A program made the translations under genes and the position numbers. The notes beneath the pieces were generated by a model that saw nothing but the letters and a program-made list of their open reading frames with translations, was not told the DNA's origin and ran no database searches. Below are positions 23,616-34,976 of a stretch of DNA of 64,000 nt, one piece after another. The first letter of the stretch is position 1, and each line of letters begins with the position of its first letter. The stretch comes from Gamarada debralockiae (lineage: Eukaryota > Ascomycota > Leotiomycetes > Helotiales > Hyphodiscaceae): positions 1 to 64,000 of the forward strand of contig NXFV01000145.1 in the NCBI GenBank assembly GCA_002803225.1, in the 5' to 3' direction.

Positions 23616-24224
23616 ATCCGCCTGATGGTGGAGTGACACTGGCGTTATTGCATGATTTGAAAAAAGACGGATGTTAAGGATACCAATTTGCACATTTCGA
23701 GTTACATAAGTTTGAGGATTCGCTGGAAGAGATGGATACCCATAGCGGTTGGCTTTTCTGTTTGTTTGCCAACTGCCAGGGAGGTTGGATGGAGCTATGT
23801 TTCGTTTGCCGCTGAGAATTGCAGGACGTTACTTTCATTTCTATGTTACGGCCAGATCCTGTCAAACAGGAGGATTAATGAAATATATCGGGATTTAACC
23901 CTACCCACATGATGGCTTTGCCCAAAAATTAATGGGAGGAGAAAATTACTTATGACCTGACGAGCAAGCTTCAGCCACAGCTTTTACCCCACATTACGCT
24001 AAAATTTTAGCCTGTTGTTAGCAAGCTTGCTGAGGCTGAGGCGATGTGTTAAATCCAAAAGTCCAGATGTCAACAAACTTCAGCCTTCCACACCACCGCC
24101 AATTCACCACCCCTATAGCTGCAACTCCCACGATCTTTTTGAAGGCAATCTGAGCTCATGCTATAGTGTCTCCTGCTTGATAGTTCTTCAATAATTCCGG
24201 CACCCGTGAGATCGAAGCGCCAAG
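23616..24224. other. Intergenic, Pmp3 3' end and Spc3 promoter
   Basis: No gene is recognised. The segment ends in the 5' leader of the Spc3 gene. Confidence 0.4.
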
Positions 24225-25064
24225 ATGCACACCACCATAACTCGCGCCCAGAATGTCTTCGGCTTCTTCACAACTGTTTGTTTCGCCGTCGCGGCCTTGA
24301 TCGCATTTTCAGATGTACTTGCACCTCGGACGCCAAGCGCAAATGTCATTGTGAAAGATGTCCAAGTGTTTGTCTTCCCCTCTTACCCTCCTCTTATCCA
24401 ACCCACTCGCCTCTTCCAAACTCAACCCCATTCGCAAGAACTATTCCCACTGACACATACAATGCAACAGAGTCAGAGGCAGACCACACTACTACTCCAC
24501 GAAAAAGGAAGAATACGCACACATACGCTTCTCCCTCTCCGCCGATTTCTCCTCCTTATTCACATGGAACACGAAACAGATCTTCGTCTACGTGTCCGCT
24601 ACGTGGCCTTCGACGAATACGACGAATGAGGCAGTTATTTGGGATACGATTATCACGAGTCCGAGTGCGGATCACTTGCAGAATATTGGGCCGGCGGCTA
24701 TGAAGAAGTTGATTAAGTCTGCGAAGGGCAAGGCGATTGATCCTTCAAGGTAACCTCTCCCTCTTCATTTATTTCTCTTGGCCTGAAGAGTTGGTACAAT
24801 GGAATGCTGATATTTGGGACTCGCAGGGGCAAGATCGAACTCAAGAACCAAAAACCAAAATACCAGATCACATCGCCGTCGGGCAAGCTAGCGGAGACCG
24901 AAGACGTGGTGCTAAAGGTTCATTACAATGTGCAGCCATGGGTCGGGGTCTTGACTTGGACACCGCAGATTGAGTTTGGGAGCTGGAAGAAGGTTAAGGG
25001 CGGTGTGAGCAAGTTGTTCAATATGCCAGCGCTCAAGAAGAAGGATGAGAAGAAGTCTGCTTGA
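24225..25064 (+). CDS. SPC3: Signal peptidase complex subunit 3
   Basis: Three exons (24225-24367, 24471-24749, 24827-25064) give 219 residues. It has the SPC22/23 layout: a short cytosolic N-terminus (MHTTITRAQN), one membrane anchor (VFGFFTTVCFAVAALIAFSD), and a lumenal domain with RGRPHYYSTKKEEYAHIRFS, SLFTWNTKQIFVYVSATWPS and LKVHYNVQPWVGVLTW, all strong family signatures. It is an essential non-catalytic subunit of the ER signal peptidase that trims secretory precursors. A basic tail (KKKDEKKSA) ends the protein. The GT donor of the first intron is GTTTGT, which is less usual but keeps frame and motif. Intact. Confidence 0.94.
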
Positions 25065-25387
25065 GTGGATTGAGGGAAATGGAGGAGGAAAGTCGCTTGA
25101 TATGAGATTGGGCTGGGCTTATTGGGGCAACTGCACTTGCTCGCATCCGTACGCGCTGTATTTCACAGATGGATTGGGCTTCGGTGAGGGATCTTAGAGA
25201 TGGCGCAAAATGGGCATAGGGTCAGTGAAAGCGAAATATGACATGATATTCCGTGCAATGCATCAGTCTTACTTTCATGTTAACTGATAGAGTCTAATGC
25301 CTTGGTCGCAACTTGTAGGTCTTTCATCAAGGACGAAGCCAAATTACCTTCTCGATGTCAAGTTCCACATTTCACGTATATAAAATG
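25065..25387. other. Convergent 3' flanks
   Basis: It separates the stops of Spc3 (+) and the HET-domain gene (-). Only 3' flanks and presumed terminators are expected here; nothing else is seen. Confidence 0.4.
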
Positions 25388-27765
25388 TCAGATGATAGTA
25401 ATAACTAGTTCTCTCCAACCCTTCGTATCATCCGTCTTCTTCCTTTTTCCAAACCATTCTCTCTTCGCAGTACTATCCAATCCTGCGTTCCCAGTAGTGC
25501 GGGGCCCATTAGCAGCATTATCAAGACCAGCGGCACCATCATTCAAAGGCACCATTACCTCCATACCCCCAACCACTTGTCCATTCTCAGGCTTAGGCGG
25601 ATACTTAGGCCTCCTAAAGAATCTCTTCGCAAGATCATTACTGGCCCTAAACCTACCAACCCGTCTAAACTCATCTTTTCTACCCGTTTCTTCAAGCAAC
25701 AATCCCAAAGCCTCGTACGCGATCCACGGGCCCAAGCTCACTACTGGCAGAAACCACACTTCCTGCTCCTCTCCCGTCGGTATTTCATCAAACTGCACTA
25801 TCTCAGAAACTGTTGGACTTCTAAACAATTCTGAGCCCCATTTGGGCTTGATAACACGGAATTTTCTCAGCCAGCCTCGAAGTTGAAGGTTTCCGGAGGT
25901 GACTTGGCCCATCGAGTCGGAAGTTTTGGGCGTGATGCTGGCGGAGAGGATTTGGATCATGGGCGGATTGTTAGGACGAATATATACGTATGGTTCAATG
26001 GGCGCTCTTATTGACGCCCATGACCAACTTGGCGCAACGTACTCACCCTTCGTTCGCGTGCGTTCTTTAGCATGTTGATCTGTAGCCCACATGAGATGAT
26101 ACGGCAAGTGCCTCCTCCAAAGACCCGCAAGATATACATCCTTAGCCATGACCTGTACTTGCTTCGCAATAGCCGAGATGGCGACAAGTTTGTCTATATC
26201 GAATGTTATACCGCATCGTGTATAGGCAATTATGATCTTATTCCAGACATAATACGGATCTATCTGTGGCCCAGATGGGAGTGGAGCAATAAAGGAATAT
26301 GTCCAAGGAGTCTTAACGACGTGCACTTCTGAGCGGACGGATGATGGATCGAGATTTTTGAAGTGCAGGTTCTTGAAACCGTATTCGTCGCCGCCGGTCA
26401 CAGCGCCCTTGCGGTTGGATTGGGCAAGGGAGGAGGGTGCGCCAGTGGGGTACATTTCACATGCATCCTACGGTACGTCAGTAGATGAAGTATTCCTGAG
26501 AACCAAGTGGCAGTGAGAATTGAGAGAGCTTACCAGCTCATTACACTCCCAAAACATCTGGTTCCTCCCAAAATGCAACACTCTCTGCGCAAGCACCCTT
26601 TCCTGCACAACCCAAGCCCTCTTCAAAAGCGGCGCCTCGCTCAATCCCTCCTCCCAAAGCCTCCTTGGCACCAAATCATACATTCCCTTCCTCAACCCAA
26701 ATTTCCCCAGGTCCTTCTCAAGCCTCACTCTACACGGCTGAGCAAGCAGCGGATCTCGCTGCAGAAAACAGCCCACAGTACCGTCTGATGCGGCTGTGGC
26801 AGCGATGTTGCATAATCCGTTTTGGTACACTGATCCCATCATAGAGGATTCGCGGGCCCAGTCTTCATTGCTGTCTTGGATTATGCATAGGGAGTCGATC
26901 CAGAGGTAGCGGAGGCCGAGACGATGGGTTATAGTGATGGCATCTTGGAAGGTTTTTGGGAGTGTGGATATGGAAATGCCTTCCAACATTGGGGAAAGGG
27001 TATTGTTTTCTAGCATTTGGATCTTGACGCCGCCCCAGCAGTGACTGAGTGTTATGTATGGGACTGTGGAAGGGGTGCCATCGGTCAAGTGAAGACGTAC
27101 GGTCTGACTACCATGCTCTCCTACGTCTATGAGGCGGGTGGGTAGTCGTCTAGCTTGGGAGCTTGAACGGCATTTCAAGTGCGTGTTGATACACTTCCCA
27201 AGCCAGCTGGTGGCTACTTCCCAGGACTCGTCACTGCCGGTACTTCTATTCAGACCAGAACAAGGATTTGCTGATTCACGTGTCAGCAAAGTTACTACTA
27301 CCAACTTCTCAAGTTCTCTCACGACTCTCTTCTAAGAATCAACAGACCGCATTCCCAACCCAACCGCAGAGATTCCAACATCAACCACAACTTACCATGA
27401 ACAGCAGGGACAATCAAAACCGGAATATAAACCTCAAACCTCTCTCTGGTCCCTCTCTTCCCATTCCACACCAACGCACCATTCATCTCCCTTTCCAAAA
27501 ACCCCACCACCAAAAACACCGTCGGTGTACCCTTTTCCGTTAGATAATCATTCTCAATGTAATAATGGAACTTAGTTGGGTCTTTCCCAAAAGCTGTGCC
27601 GGCAGGCCAAGGGGTGTGATGTAAGGCATCGCAGAGGATGGTGCAGAGGGAACAACCCCCAGCTGCTGAAGCCAGGAGAGCGGAAGCGCTGGAGTGGTGG
27701 GGGTGGTAGGATGTGTCGTTTGTTACGGTGATTGGGAGGCAGTGTTTGCAAAGCGGTGAGGTCAT
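25388..27765 (-). CDS. HET-domain (heterokaryon incompatibility) protein
   Basis: Three exons (27765-27396, 27324-26534, 26467-25388) give 746 residues. The HET domain (PF06985) is clear: PYITLSHCWGG, then RLGLRYLWIDSLCIIQDSNE with the DW..E..M..VY block, and AWVVQERVLAQRVLHFG near its end. The N-terminus carries a cluster of Cys and His (CKHCLPITVTN, AAGGCSLCTILCDALHHTPW) common to this subgroup. The C-terminal third is of unknown fold and ends GWRELVITII. HET proteins trigger cell death when unlike fungal strains fuse; the partner here is unknown. The first acceptor chosen (AGAG before TCGTGAG) is the only one that keeps frame and is the weakest point of the model. A deleted inverted copy lies at 33505-34572. 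Confidence 0.88.
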
Positions 27766-28509
27766 TATACAAGGATCAATAACAATATATAAAGGGAAAA
27801 AGATACGGAGAGCAATGTGATAGCTGGTAGGGGTATACGATGAGTTGAATTACAGAAACATATCAAATCCAGCGGAAGTCAATACATCTTTACATTTTCT
27901 AAAGATGCGGCTCATATGGTGATGAAACAAGGTCGCATGAAGCAGGCTGTACTGCCACAGATGCACCTTGCTCATGCTGCAGGCTAAGCGCCCAGCATCT
28001 GCAGTAGCGACTCGAAATCTCCGCTTCTGGTTTGAAGCGTCGCCATAAGGACGCAGCGCCCCTGATTATGGCGGCAATGTGCCAATGTGCTCTTAGAGTT
28101 TGAATTTGCTCTATATTCGACTTCTGTCGCACCAGGACCTCAGCTGTCGCTGTTGAAAGTATATATCACGTGACATGACATGAAGTAAGTATATCCTGTT
28201 CCGGGGAGACCTCCAACCTACTGAGATATCCAACAGCAGTGGCAGTTGTGTACATGAACCCTTCTTTGGTCTCGTAATGGCCTATTGTCTTGATTTGCGA
28301 AATGTATTCCAACGTCTGATTGAACAGCGACCCTGTAAGGCCAGCCGAGGGGGTTCTCCCCAAATTCTCTATCTGTTCGAAGTCCTTCCAATTCAATAGA
28401 ACATCGGATGGATCTTGCCATTAACCCTATTCAACAAGCGTGTTGGCAGAAGCTCCTCGTACCTAAAAATAATTTTAGCAATGGTTGTAAACTTCGTGAC
28501 CAACAGAAC
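27766..28509. other. Interval between HET and carboxyltransferase genes
   Basis: It holds the HET promoter and the 3' flank of the carboxyltransferase gene, both on the minus strand. A coding-like minus-strand stretch at 28166-28396 is described separately. Confidence 0.4.
28166..28410 (-). other. Coding-like stretch, possible orphan exon
   Basis: About 80 codons without a stop read with natural protein character (LLNWKDFEQIENLGRTPSAG, then LEYISQIKTIGHYETKEGFM). The frame is closed just upstream by a TAA near 28418, so any gene would need an upstream exon that I cannot find before the carboxyltransferase stop at 28510. No family is recognised. Confidence 0.3.
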
Positions 28510-30220
28510 CTACACATGCTTCACCCACTCAGTAACGATCTGCCTTGTAACAGCCGGATCAATGATCTCTTCAACGCCGAATGCATTTGCCGTTCGTACT
28601 GGATTCATAAGTCGGGTATACTCCTCTTCCAGCTCTTTATATCTCTCTTCTCGCTTGCCAGTAGCTTCAGCACCCTTCAACTCCGCAGCATGACCGACTT
28701 CAATACCACCATCAAGAGGCAGACTTCCCCATTCGCCACTTGGCCATGCTACTCTCATTCTTGGATCGCGACAATCCAACATTATTCCACCAGCAACACC
28801 GTACACCCTCCTCGTGACAACACTGAACACTGGCATAGTAGTAGAATAGTACGTCGTAGCCAATGCCACTCCATGTCTCATCGTCGCCGTACGCTCCGCA
28901 ATGGTTCCAATCGCATATCCAGGTATATCCACAAATTGAACAACGGGTATATTAAAAATATCGCAAAATTTGAGATGCCGAGTGATCTTTTGGCTGCCAG
29001 CAGCATCGAGCGCACCCGCATTGACCTCACAATTCAGAGAGATGATTCCAACAGGTCGGCCAGCCAATCGAGCTAATCCAACAATAGAGGTTGTCCCCCA
29101 AAGAGCTCCGATCTCGAACCAGGTTCCGTTGTCTACCACTGTGGTGATAATTTTGCGGGGATCATACATTCGTGCTTTTCGTCGGGGTATTATGCTTCGG
29201 AGTTCTTCGCATTGGCGATCCGCTGGGTCATCAGATAATACTACGGGAGGTAAAGAGCCTCCCCAATTCGGTAAATAGCTTAAAACCGTTCGCAGTTGCT
29301 CGAAACACTCTTGCTCATTCGCTGCTAGGTTGTCGATCGTGCCGTTCGTGCAGTGCATACTAGGTCCTCCCAGATCTGTGAAGCTAAGACCTTCCTCAAA
29401 TGTAGCACCTGGATGAAAATCGTCAGCATCTTCTGGGAAATTAGGAGACTAACCTACCAGCAACGACCTTCGGCCCAGCATTAAAAAGCGCCCCCACATC
29501 CGCCGCCATAACAGAAAAGTGGCAAGCGACGACCCTCGCAGCACCAAGCCCAATAGCTGGTCCCAGTACAGCCCCTAAATTCGGAATCCCCATATTCAAC
29601 TGCTGCACCACATACGTAAACGACGGCATAGGCGGAATATACGAAAACCCCGCTGTCTTAATCGTCGTCACACTTCCACCACCTGAACTGCCATCCACCA
29701 GCTTCAAAATGGGCAGCTTCAGGGCTATGGCCAACTTCTCCATATAAATCGTCTTCTCCATCAACGCTCCATCCGCATGTCCTGCTCGAATCGAGAAATC
29801 GTCTGCGGTAAACACCACTTTCCTCCCTCTCAACATCCCAAATCCTTGCACATTGTTACTCGGTATATAGCTCTCGGGCTCTTCTTTAATTCCCTCCAGC
29901 TTCTTCCATTTTACAGTTCCTGACACAGAGCCGATTTCGTGGAAGGATCCTTCGTCGAGGAGTTGCAGGACGCGTTCGCGGACCCAAAGTTTCCCAGCTT
30001 GTTTTTGCCGCACGTAGCCTTTGTTCTTGGTATCGGGAGTGTTGGCTATGGCGCGCAGGGAATCGAGTTGTCCCAGGATGTCGGAGTAGTCTGCAGGGAG
30101 GGAGTTTTTGGGTTTGGATGCGCGGCGCTTTTTGGGAGCGATATGGCCGGCTACTTGGGAGAGGCGCTGGGAGGAATTGGCAGTTGTGGAGGAGGGTTTC
30201 GAGGCATTATCGTTGGGCAT
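28510..30220 (-). CDS. Acyl-CoA carboxylase carboxyltransferase subunit
   Basis: Two exons (30220-29458 and 29408-28510, 49 bp intron) give 553 residues with the N- and C-halves of a biotin-dependent carboxyltransferase (crotonase-like folds). Oxyanion-forming Gly motifs are visible in GAVLGPAIGLGAARVVAC and VDIPGYAIGTIAERTATMRH, and RRVYGVAGGIMLDCRDPRMR is the usual late motif. It would move CO2 from carboxybiotin to an acyl-CoA. The sequence is not clearly the methylcrotonyl (MccB) type nor the classical mitochondrial PccB type, so the substrate is open. The first 50 residues are Ser/Lys-rich and do not make a convincing mitochondrial presequence. It is divergent from the biotin carboxylase gene 328 bp away and almost certainly forms one enzyme with it. 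Confidence 0.92.
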
Positions 30221-30548
30221 TATGAATTATATGGAAGGGACATATAGAAATGGTGGTAAATTGGGTGTTGTCGCTACATTTTAAAGAATGGGAGGTCGTT
30301 AATGAAGCTGGAGTGAACTTGGGGAATTGCCTCGGCCGCTTCCCCACGTTTTGGTGGCGGGGTCGGCAAAGCTTCAAAAACTCCCGAATGGACATCTCGA
30401 GTCAGCATCACCAAGACTCAATATATTAGATAAAGAGATTTTATTTATTTGGAGGACTCATTTAGTTCTTTTCAATGCCGCATCTTCTAAAGTAAAGGCC
30501 TGAATTTGTACGACAGATCTTCCGTTTGTCTCCACCCCTTATACGGCT
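30221..30548. promoter_or_regulatory. Shared divergent promoter of the carboxylase pair
   Basis: The two carboxylase genes start on opposite strands 328 bp apart, so this interval must hold both promoters. It is AT-rich near 30415-30470. No consensus operator is recognisable by eye, but the layout would give matched expression of the two subunits. Confidence 0.6.
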
Positions 30549-32625
30549 ATGGCTGCCTTTTCTGAAAGACGTATAAAACGGCTTCTTGTTGCAAATAGGT
30601 AAGCATATCGTCCCCTTTCGACCAATTTGAATGTTCTCGTACTGAAACTTTTATAGAGGAGAAATAGCAACTCGAATCCTCTCCACAGCCCGAGAACTGG
30701 ACATAGAGACCTACTCTATCTACACCAAAGACGATGCATCACACACAATCAACTCAACTAATTCGATCCAAGTCACATCACCAGCATCATATTTAGACAT
30801 TTCAGAGTTGGTGTCGCTCGTCAAGGAGCACAAAATTGACGCCATACATCCAGGATATGGATTCCTCTCAGAGTCACCTGACTTCGCCAGTCGAATGCGC
30901 GACGAAGCCAACGCTTTTGTCATTGGACCTGGCCCCGATATCTTGTCAAGAACAGGAGATAAGCTCCAGGCGCGTTTGCTAGCCGAAGAGTGCAACGTCC
31001 CAGTCTTACCAGCTTTACGAACGCCCACCAGCGAGATCTCCGAGCTCCACGTCTTCGCTTCCTCAACTGGATATCCAATTATCATCAAAGCCGTCGACGG
31101 GGGCGGAGGACGCGGAATTCGAATCGTTCGGAAAGAGGAAGATTTGGCTTCGTTGGCCAAAAGGGCGTTGCAAGAAAGTCCGAGTGGGAAGGCGTTTGCG
31201 GAGAAGGCGGCCATAGATGGGTATAGACATGTCGAGGTCCAGATCATTGGCGACGGAAACGGTAATGTAATGCATCTCTGGGAAAGGGAGTGTAGTATTC
31301 AGAGGAGGTTTCAGAAGGTTGTTGAGTTCGCGCCTAGTTCCATCCAAGATAGGAGCTTAGTTGGACAGGTGATTGAGGCTGCGTTGAGAATGGCGAAGAA
31401 GGTGAGTCCTGACATGTAAGGGGAGGAGAAAGATACTGATGAGAGCTAGGTCAATTATTCGTCACTTGGAACGTTTGAATTCCTCGTCAGGCCCTCACCA
31501 CCGGAATTCTACTTCCTAGAAGTGAACCCACGTCTTCAAGTCGAGCACACCATCACCGAATCAGTAGCCATGGGCATCGACCTCGTCAAAATGCAGCTCC
31601 TACTCGCTCAAGGTCATCCCTTATCATCCCTCTCCCTCTCAAACCTCTCTTCAAACCCAGAAACCCCGCCACCAATACGTTCTCTCCAACTTCGAGTAAC
31701 AGCTGAAGACGTATCCAACGACTGGGCACTGAGCGTCGGTAAAATTAACTCCTTCCGATTCCCAGCTGGAAACGGCATCCGAGTCGACACCCACCTTCTA
31801 CCTTCGCAAGCTACTGTCGTTGGAACAGATTTTGATAGTCTTGTTGCAAAGATCATAATTACTGCTCCGAGCTGGGAGGATGTTGTGAGGAAAGCGAAAC
31901 GAGCGCTTGCAGACACGCACATTGAGGGGGTCAAGACGAGTCTGGATATCCTTCGCGGGATCGTTGCCAGTGAAACTTTTTCGAAAAAAGCATGCGATAC
32001 CCAATGGCTGGAATCAACACTCCCATCAGTCCTCGAATCCGGGAAAAAAATTTCCGCACAAACATCGAAAGCTTCGGGAAGTTTCACCTCATCGAGCAGT
32101 TCCAACACCATAGCCGCAGCGTCCAGCGTTTTCTTCCGCAAAGGCGACGCCTGGTCCGTCTCTCTAACCCCCCAAAAGTTATCGAACTCCGAAGAAGCAA
32201 AACCAACACCAAGCCACCTCCAACTAACCCGCGTCCTTCGGAACGAATTCCCCACTTCCCTAACCGCCTCAATCGTATACACTACGCCCACCACAGAGCC
32301 CACACACTACACCCTCTCTCTCGCATCCACCACCGCTTCGTTTGGATCGATCTCGAATGCAGCGACGCATCGGAGAGGTGATCCCGGGAATCAAAATCAT
32401 ATTGTACTTCCGTTTGCAGGGAAGTTGATGGAGTTGCTGGTTGATGAGGGGGATGAGATACAGAAAGGAGATGTGGTGGCGGTTGTGAGGCAAATGAAGA
32501 TGGAGTTGGAGATTAGGGCGAGCAAAGGTGGCAAAGTGGTGTGGGTTTATGAGGGCGAGGAGGGAGACGATGTTGGTGAAGGGATATTGGTAGCGCAGTT
32601 GGAGGGGACTGGTTCGAAATTGTAG
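30549..32625 (+). CDS. Biotin carboxylase/BCCP subunit of an acyl-CoA carboxylase
   Basis: Three exons (30549-30598, 30657-31401, 31450-32625) give 656 residues. The N-terminal biotin carboxylase starts RIKRLLVANRGEIATRIL, has the ATP-grasp glycine loop KAVDGGGGRGIRIV, the catalytic ERECSIQRRFQKVVE and FLEVNPRLQVEHTITES. A linker region (about 395-575) is Ser/Thr-rich. The C-terminal 80 residues form a biotinyl carrier domain, with LPFAGKLMELLVDEGDEIQK and the target Lys in VRQMKMELEIRA. It would carboxylate its own biotin using ATP and bicarbonate and pass CO2 to the neighbouring carboxyltransferase. The usual EAMKM motif is RQMKM here, and VVEEAP is VVEFAP. No mitochondrial presequence is evident. 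It looks intact, and its 3' end has been copied to 38831. Confidence 0.93.
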
Positions 32626-33504
32626 GCTTTGGGAGAGGCAGGGTCTAGCTTTGGATGATTGGGTAGCAATGCACAGCTTGTCGTGCTCAAGCATGGCTTG
32701 ACAGAAAGAGTTTCTAGCTCCGTCGATTTCCAGCTCATTGTTATTGTCAAGACAATTGTGCATATCAGGGAACACATCCCAATGGTAAGTCTTTCATACA
32801 GGCAATGTGTGCCAGTCAATGCCTAGGAGTGGTGCCCTGGCTGTAAGTATTAGACCTTATCGTAAATCACCAGCCCCAGAAAGGTGTCAGTATGCCGCAT
32901 ACTGTGGGAAGAAATCGAGCAGGTGAGATTTATTCGGCAAGTGCCTCTCATAAAGAACGATTTTATAGAAGTTATTGGGCCCCCTTCAAACTTGGGTAAA
33001 TGAATTTACTCCCTGACTTCCTTTCAGTGATTGAGAGACTGAGACGTCGAGACATCAATCGGCGATTTTCACTCTGTCCATGCACCAATTTCAATCTGCA
33101 CCCCAACTTAAGCAATCAAAACAGTAAATCCCACTTCTACCCACCTTCTATTCAGTTACCAGCTCTCGGGCTATAAGGCACGACGTCCACACTCAACCCC
33201 ACCGCCCAATCAACCTCTTCCGGCAAAAGTGCTGCAAGTATCGCTCGGCCGTCCCCCGTCGACAACGAAATTGATATGCGGCAACAACAAAGGAGAACCC
33301 CATTGAATTTCCCATAAGCTTGGCATTGATGAATTGATGAATTGATGTTTGGCTGTGGGTTAAAGCAGGTATTTATAGTTGTAGCACTCCAGGCACAGCG
33401 TCATATCTGTTTGTAACTTAATTCAACGAATCACATACCCCCACCAGCCGTCACCTTACATCTTGTATCTCTTACCTCCCCGTCAACCCATCCTTGTATA
33501 TACC
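32626..33504. repeat. Downstream DNA of the carboxylase gene, duplicated at 39-40 kb
   Basis: There is no gene here. The segment 33220-33296 (CGGCAAAAGTGCTGCAAGT, then GAAATTGATATGCGGCAAC) matches 39863-40080, where the two halves are split by about 130 bp. Several differences are C-to-T or G-to-A in the second copy (GCTCGGCCGTCCCC here, GCTTGGCCATCCCC there). The last 100 bp lead into the HET pseudogene. Confidence 0.6.
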
Positions 33505-34572
33505 ATGCCCCTCAGCCAGCTCTGCAAATGCTACCTTTCAATCCCCAGCACGAATAACACATCTTTCCACTCACACCATTCCAACGCAGGCTCCTCGCCT
33601 CAGTCACAGGCGGCTGCTCACTTTGTATCATCTTCTGCGATGCCTTATGCCACACAGCTTGGCCGCAGGGAACAGCTTTTGGAAAAGATACTGCAAATTT
33701 TATGTTCAATATTAAGAATGATTATTTGACAGGAAAGGCTATCCCGATTGTATTTTTTTTTTTTTGTTGAACTTTTGAATCGTGAGAGTAAGGGGAAGAG
33801 AGGGACGAAGTAGAGGGCGGAGGTTTATGTCCCCCTTATGATTGTGCCTGCTGTTGATAGTAAGTTGTGGTTTATGGAGATGGTAAGGGGAGGGGGTGTT
33901 GCTGACGGTGATAAAGCGAATGTTGCTAGAACGAGTGATGCGACAAATAGGAGTACCGACAGTGAAGATCCTAGACAGTAACCGCTCACTGGCTCGAAAA
34001 GTGCATCAACACGCACTCAAAATGTCTTCTACCAGCTCAACCCAGACGCCTATCCACCCGCCTCCTCGACGTAGGTACTTCCAGTTCCCCCAAACTCCGA
34101 GGTTGGGTACGGAAATTCCGCATTTCGAATCCCAAGTCTAAAGGAGTTGGTGGTGCGTATATTTCGCAGATTGTGCAGTTTGATGTGAGTTCGACGAGGG
34201 ATGAGTGGGAAGTGTGGTTTCTGCTTGTAGTGAGCTTGGGTCTTTGGCTTGCGTATGAGGCGCTGGGATTGTTGTTGGAGGGGACTGGAAGGAAGGATGA
34301 GTATAAAAGGGGTGGGCAGGTTTAAGGCTACTAGTGATCTTGCGATAACGATCTTCAGGAGGCCTACATATCCGCTTGAACCAGAACATGGTCCGGATAA
34401 GGAGGGAAACGAGCCTCTGGAAGGTAGTACTGCTTACAGTGAGAACACTGCCAATGGATCCTGTACTAATGGGACAGTAGGATTGGATAATACTAAGAAA
34501 AGAGGGTGGTTTAGAAAGAAGAAGGCAGATGATGTGAATGGTTGGAAAGAACAAGTTATTACGATCATTTGA
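33505..34572 (+). pseudogene. Deleted inverted copy of the HET-domain gene
   Basis: The start MPLSQLCKCYLSIP mirrors MTSPLCKHCLPITV of the HET gene at 25388-27765, and the following bases in a shifted frame encode the same GGCSLCIIFCDAL and GTAFGKD blocks. After a poly-T run at about 33752 only scraps remain, and the whole HET core is absent. From about 34080 the homology resumes near the C-terminus: LRGWVRKFRISNPKS, then YEALGLLLEGTGRKDEYKR. A frameshift follows, and the copy ends WKEQVITII just as the intact gene ends WRELVITII. The copy is therefore a degraded paralog with at least two frameshifts and a large central deletion, in opposite orientation to the intact gene. Confidence 0.85.
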
Positions 34573-34604
34573 CATTACCATATATAACGTAGCTCTTATT
34601 TTTT

Positions 34605-34976
34605 TATAAAATCGAAAGTCACCTGATTGGCTACAATATCACAACTATCGTCTTTCCTTCTTAAAACCGGGCCAGAAATGCCTTCTAATTGTCTATTATG
34701 CTGGACATACCCGCTTAAGCCAGCAAAAAAACGAACCACCGATTTGGACAGCGTAGGTGTCTATTTCCACGTGTTGTATAGAAGCTTAGAAGACATGGAT
34801 TGTAGGACTGACAAGCACGACTCACCAAGCCTTCCTTCTGGTGGCGTGCAACAACTTGTGGAAGAAAGTGAACTGGATGTGCTCCGATCACAGCCACAGA
34901 GCCCAGCAATTGCCCAGCCTCTCGCAGGCGGCTCTGAAAGTGAAGCAGCGCGCTCTCAACTCAGGTCTACATGACT
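34605..34976 (+). pseudogene. Caspase-like (peptidase C14) domain fragment
   Basis: The first part (to 34748) encodes QYHNYRLSFLKPGQKCLLI followed by VYYAGHTRLSQQKNEPP, the strand and catalytic-His region of fungal caspase-like domains, in which YYAGH is characteristic. A plausible intron (GTAGGTGTC...TTGTAG) then joins to LPSGGVQQLVEESELDVL. At this point the expected LLLDCCHS with the catalytic Cys is missing and is replaced by an unrelated Gln/Pro/Ser-rich tail. The His motif is GHT rather than GHG. There is no upstream exon or start. It lies directly behind the HET pseudogene on the same strand. It cannot be an active protease. Confidence 0.55.
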
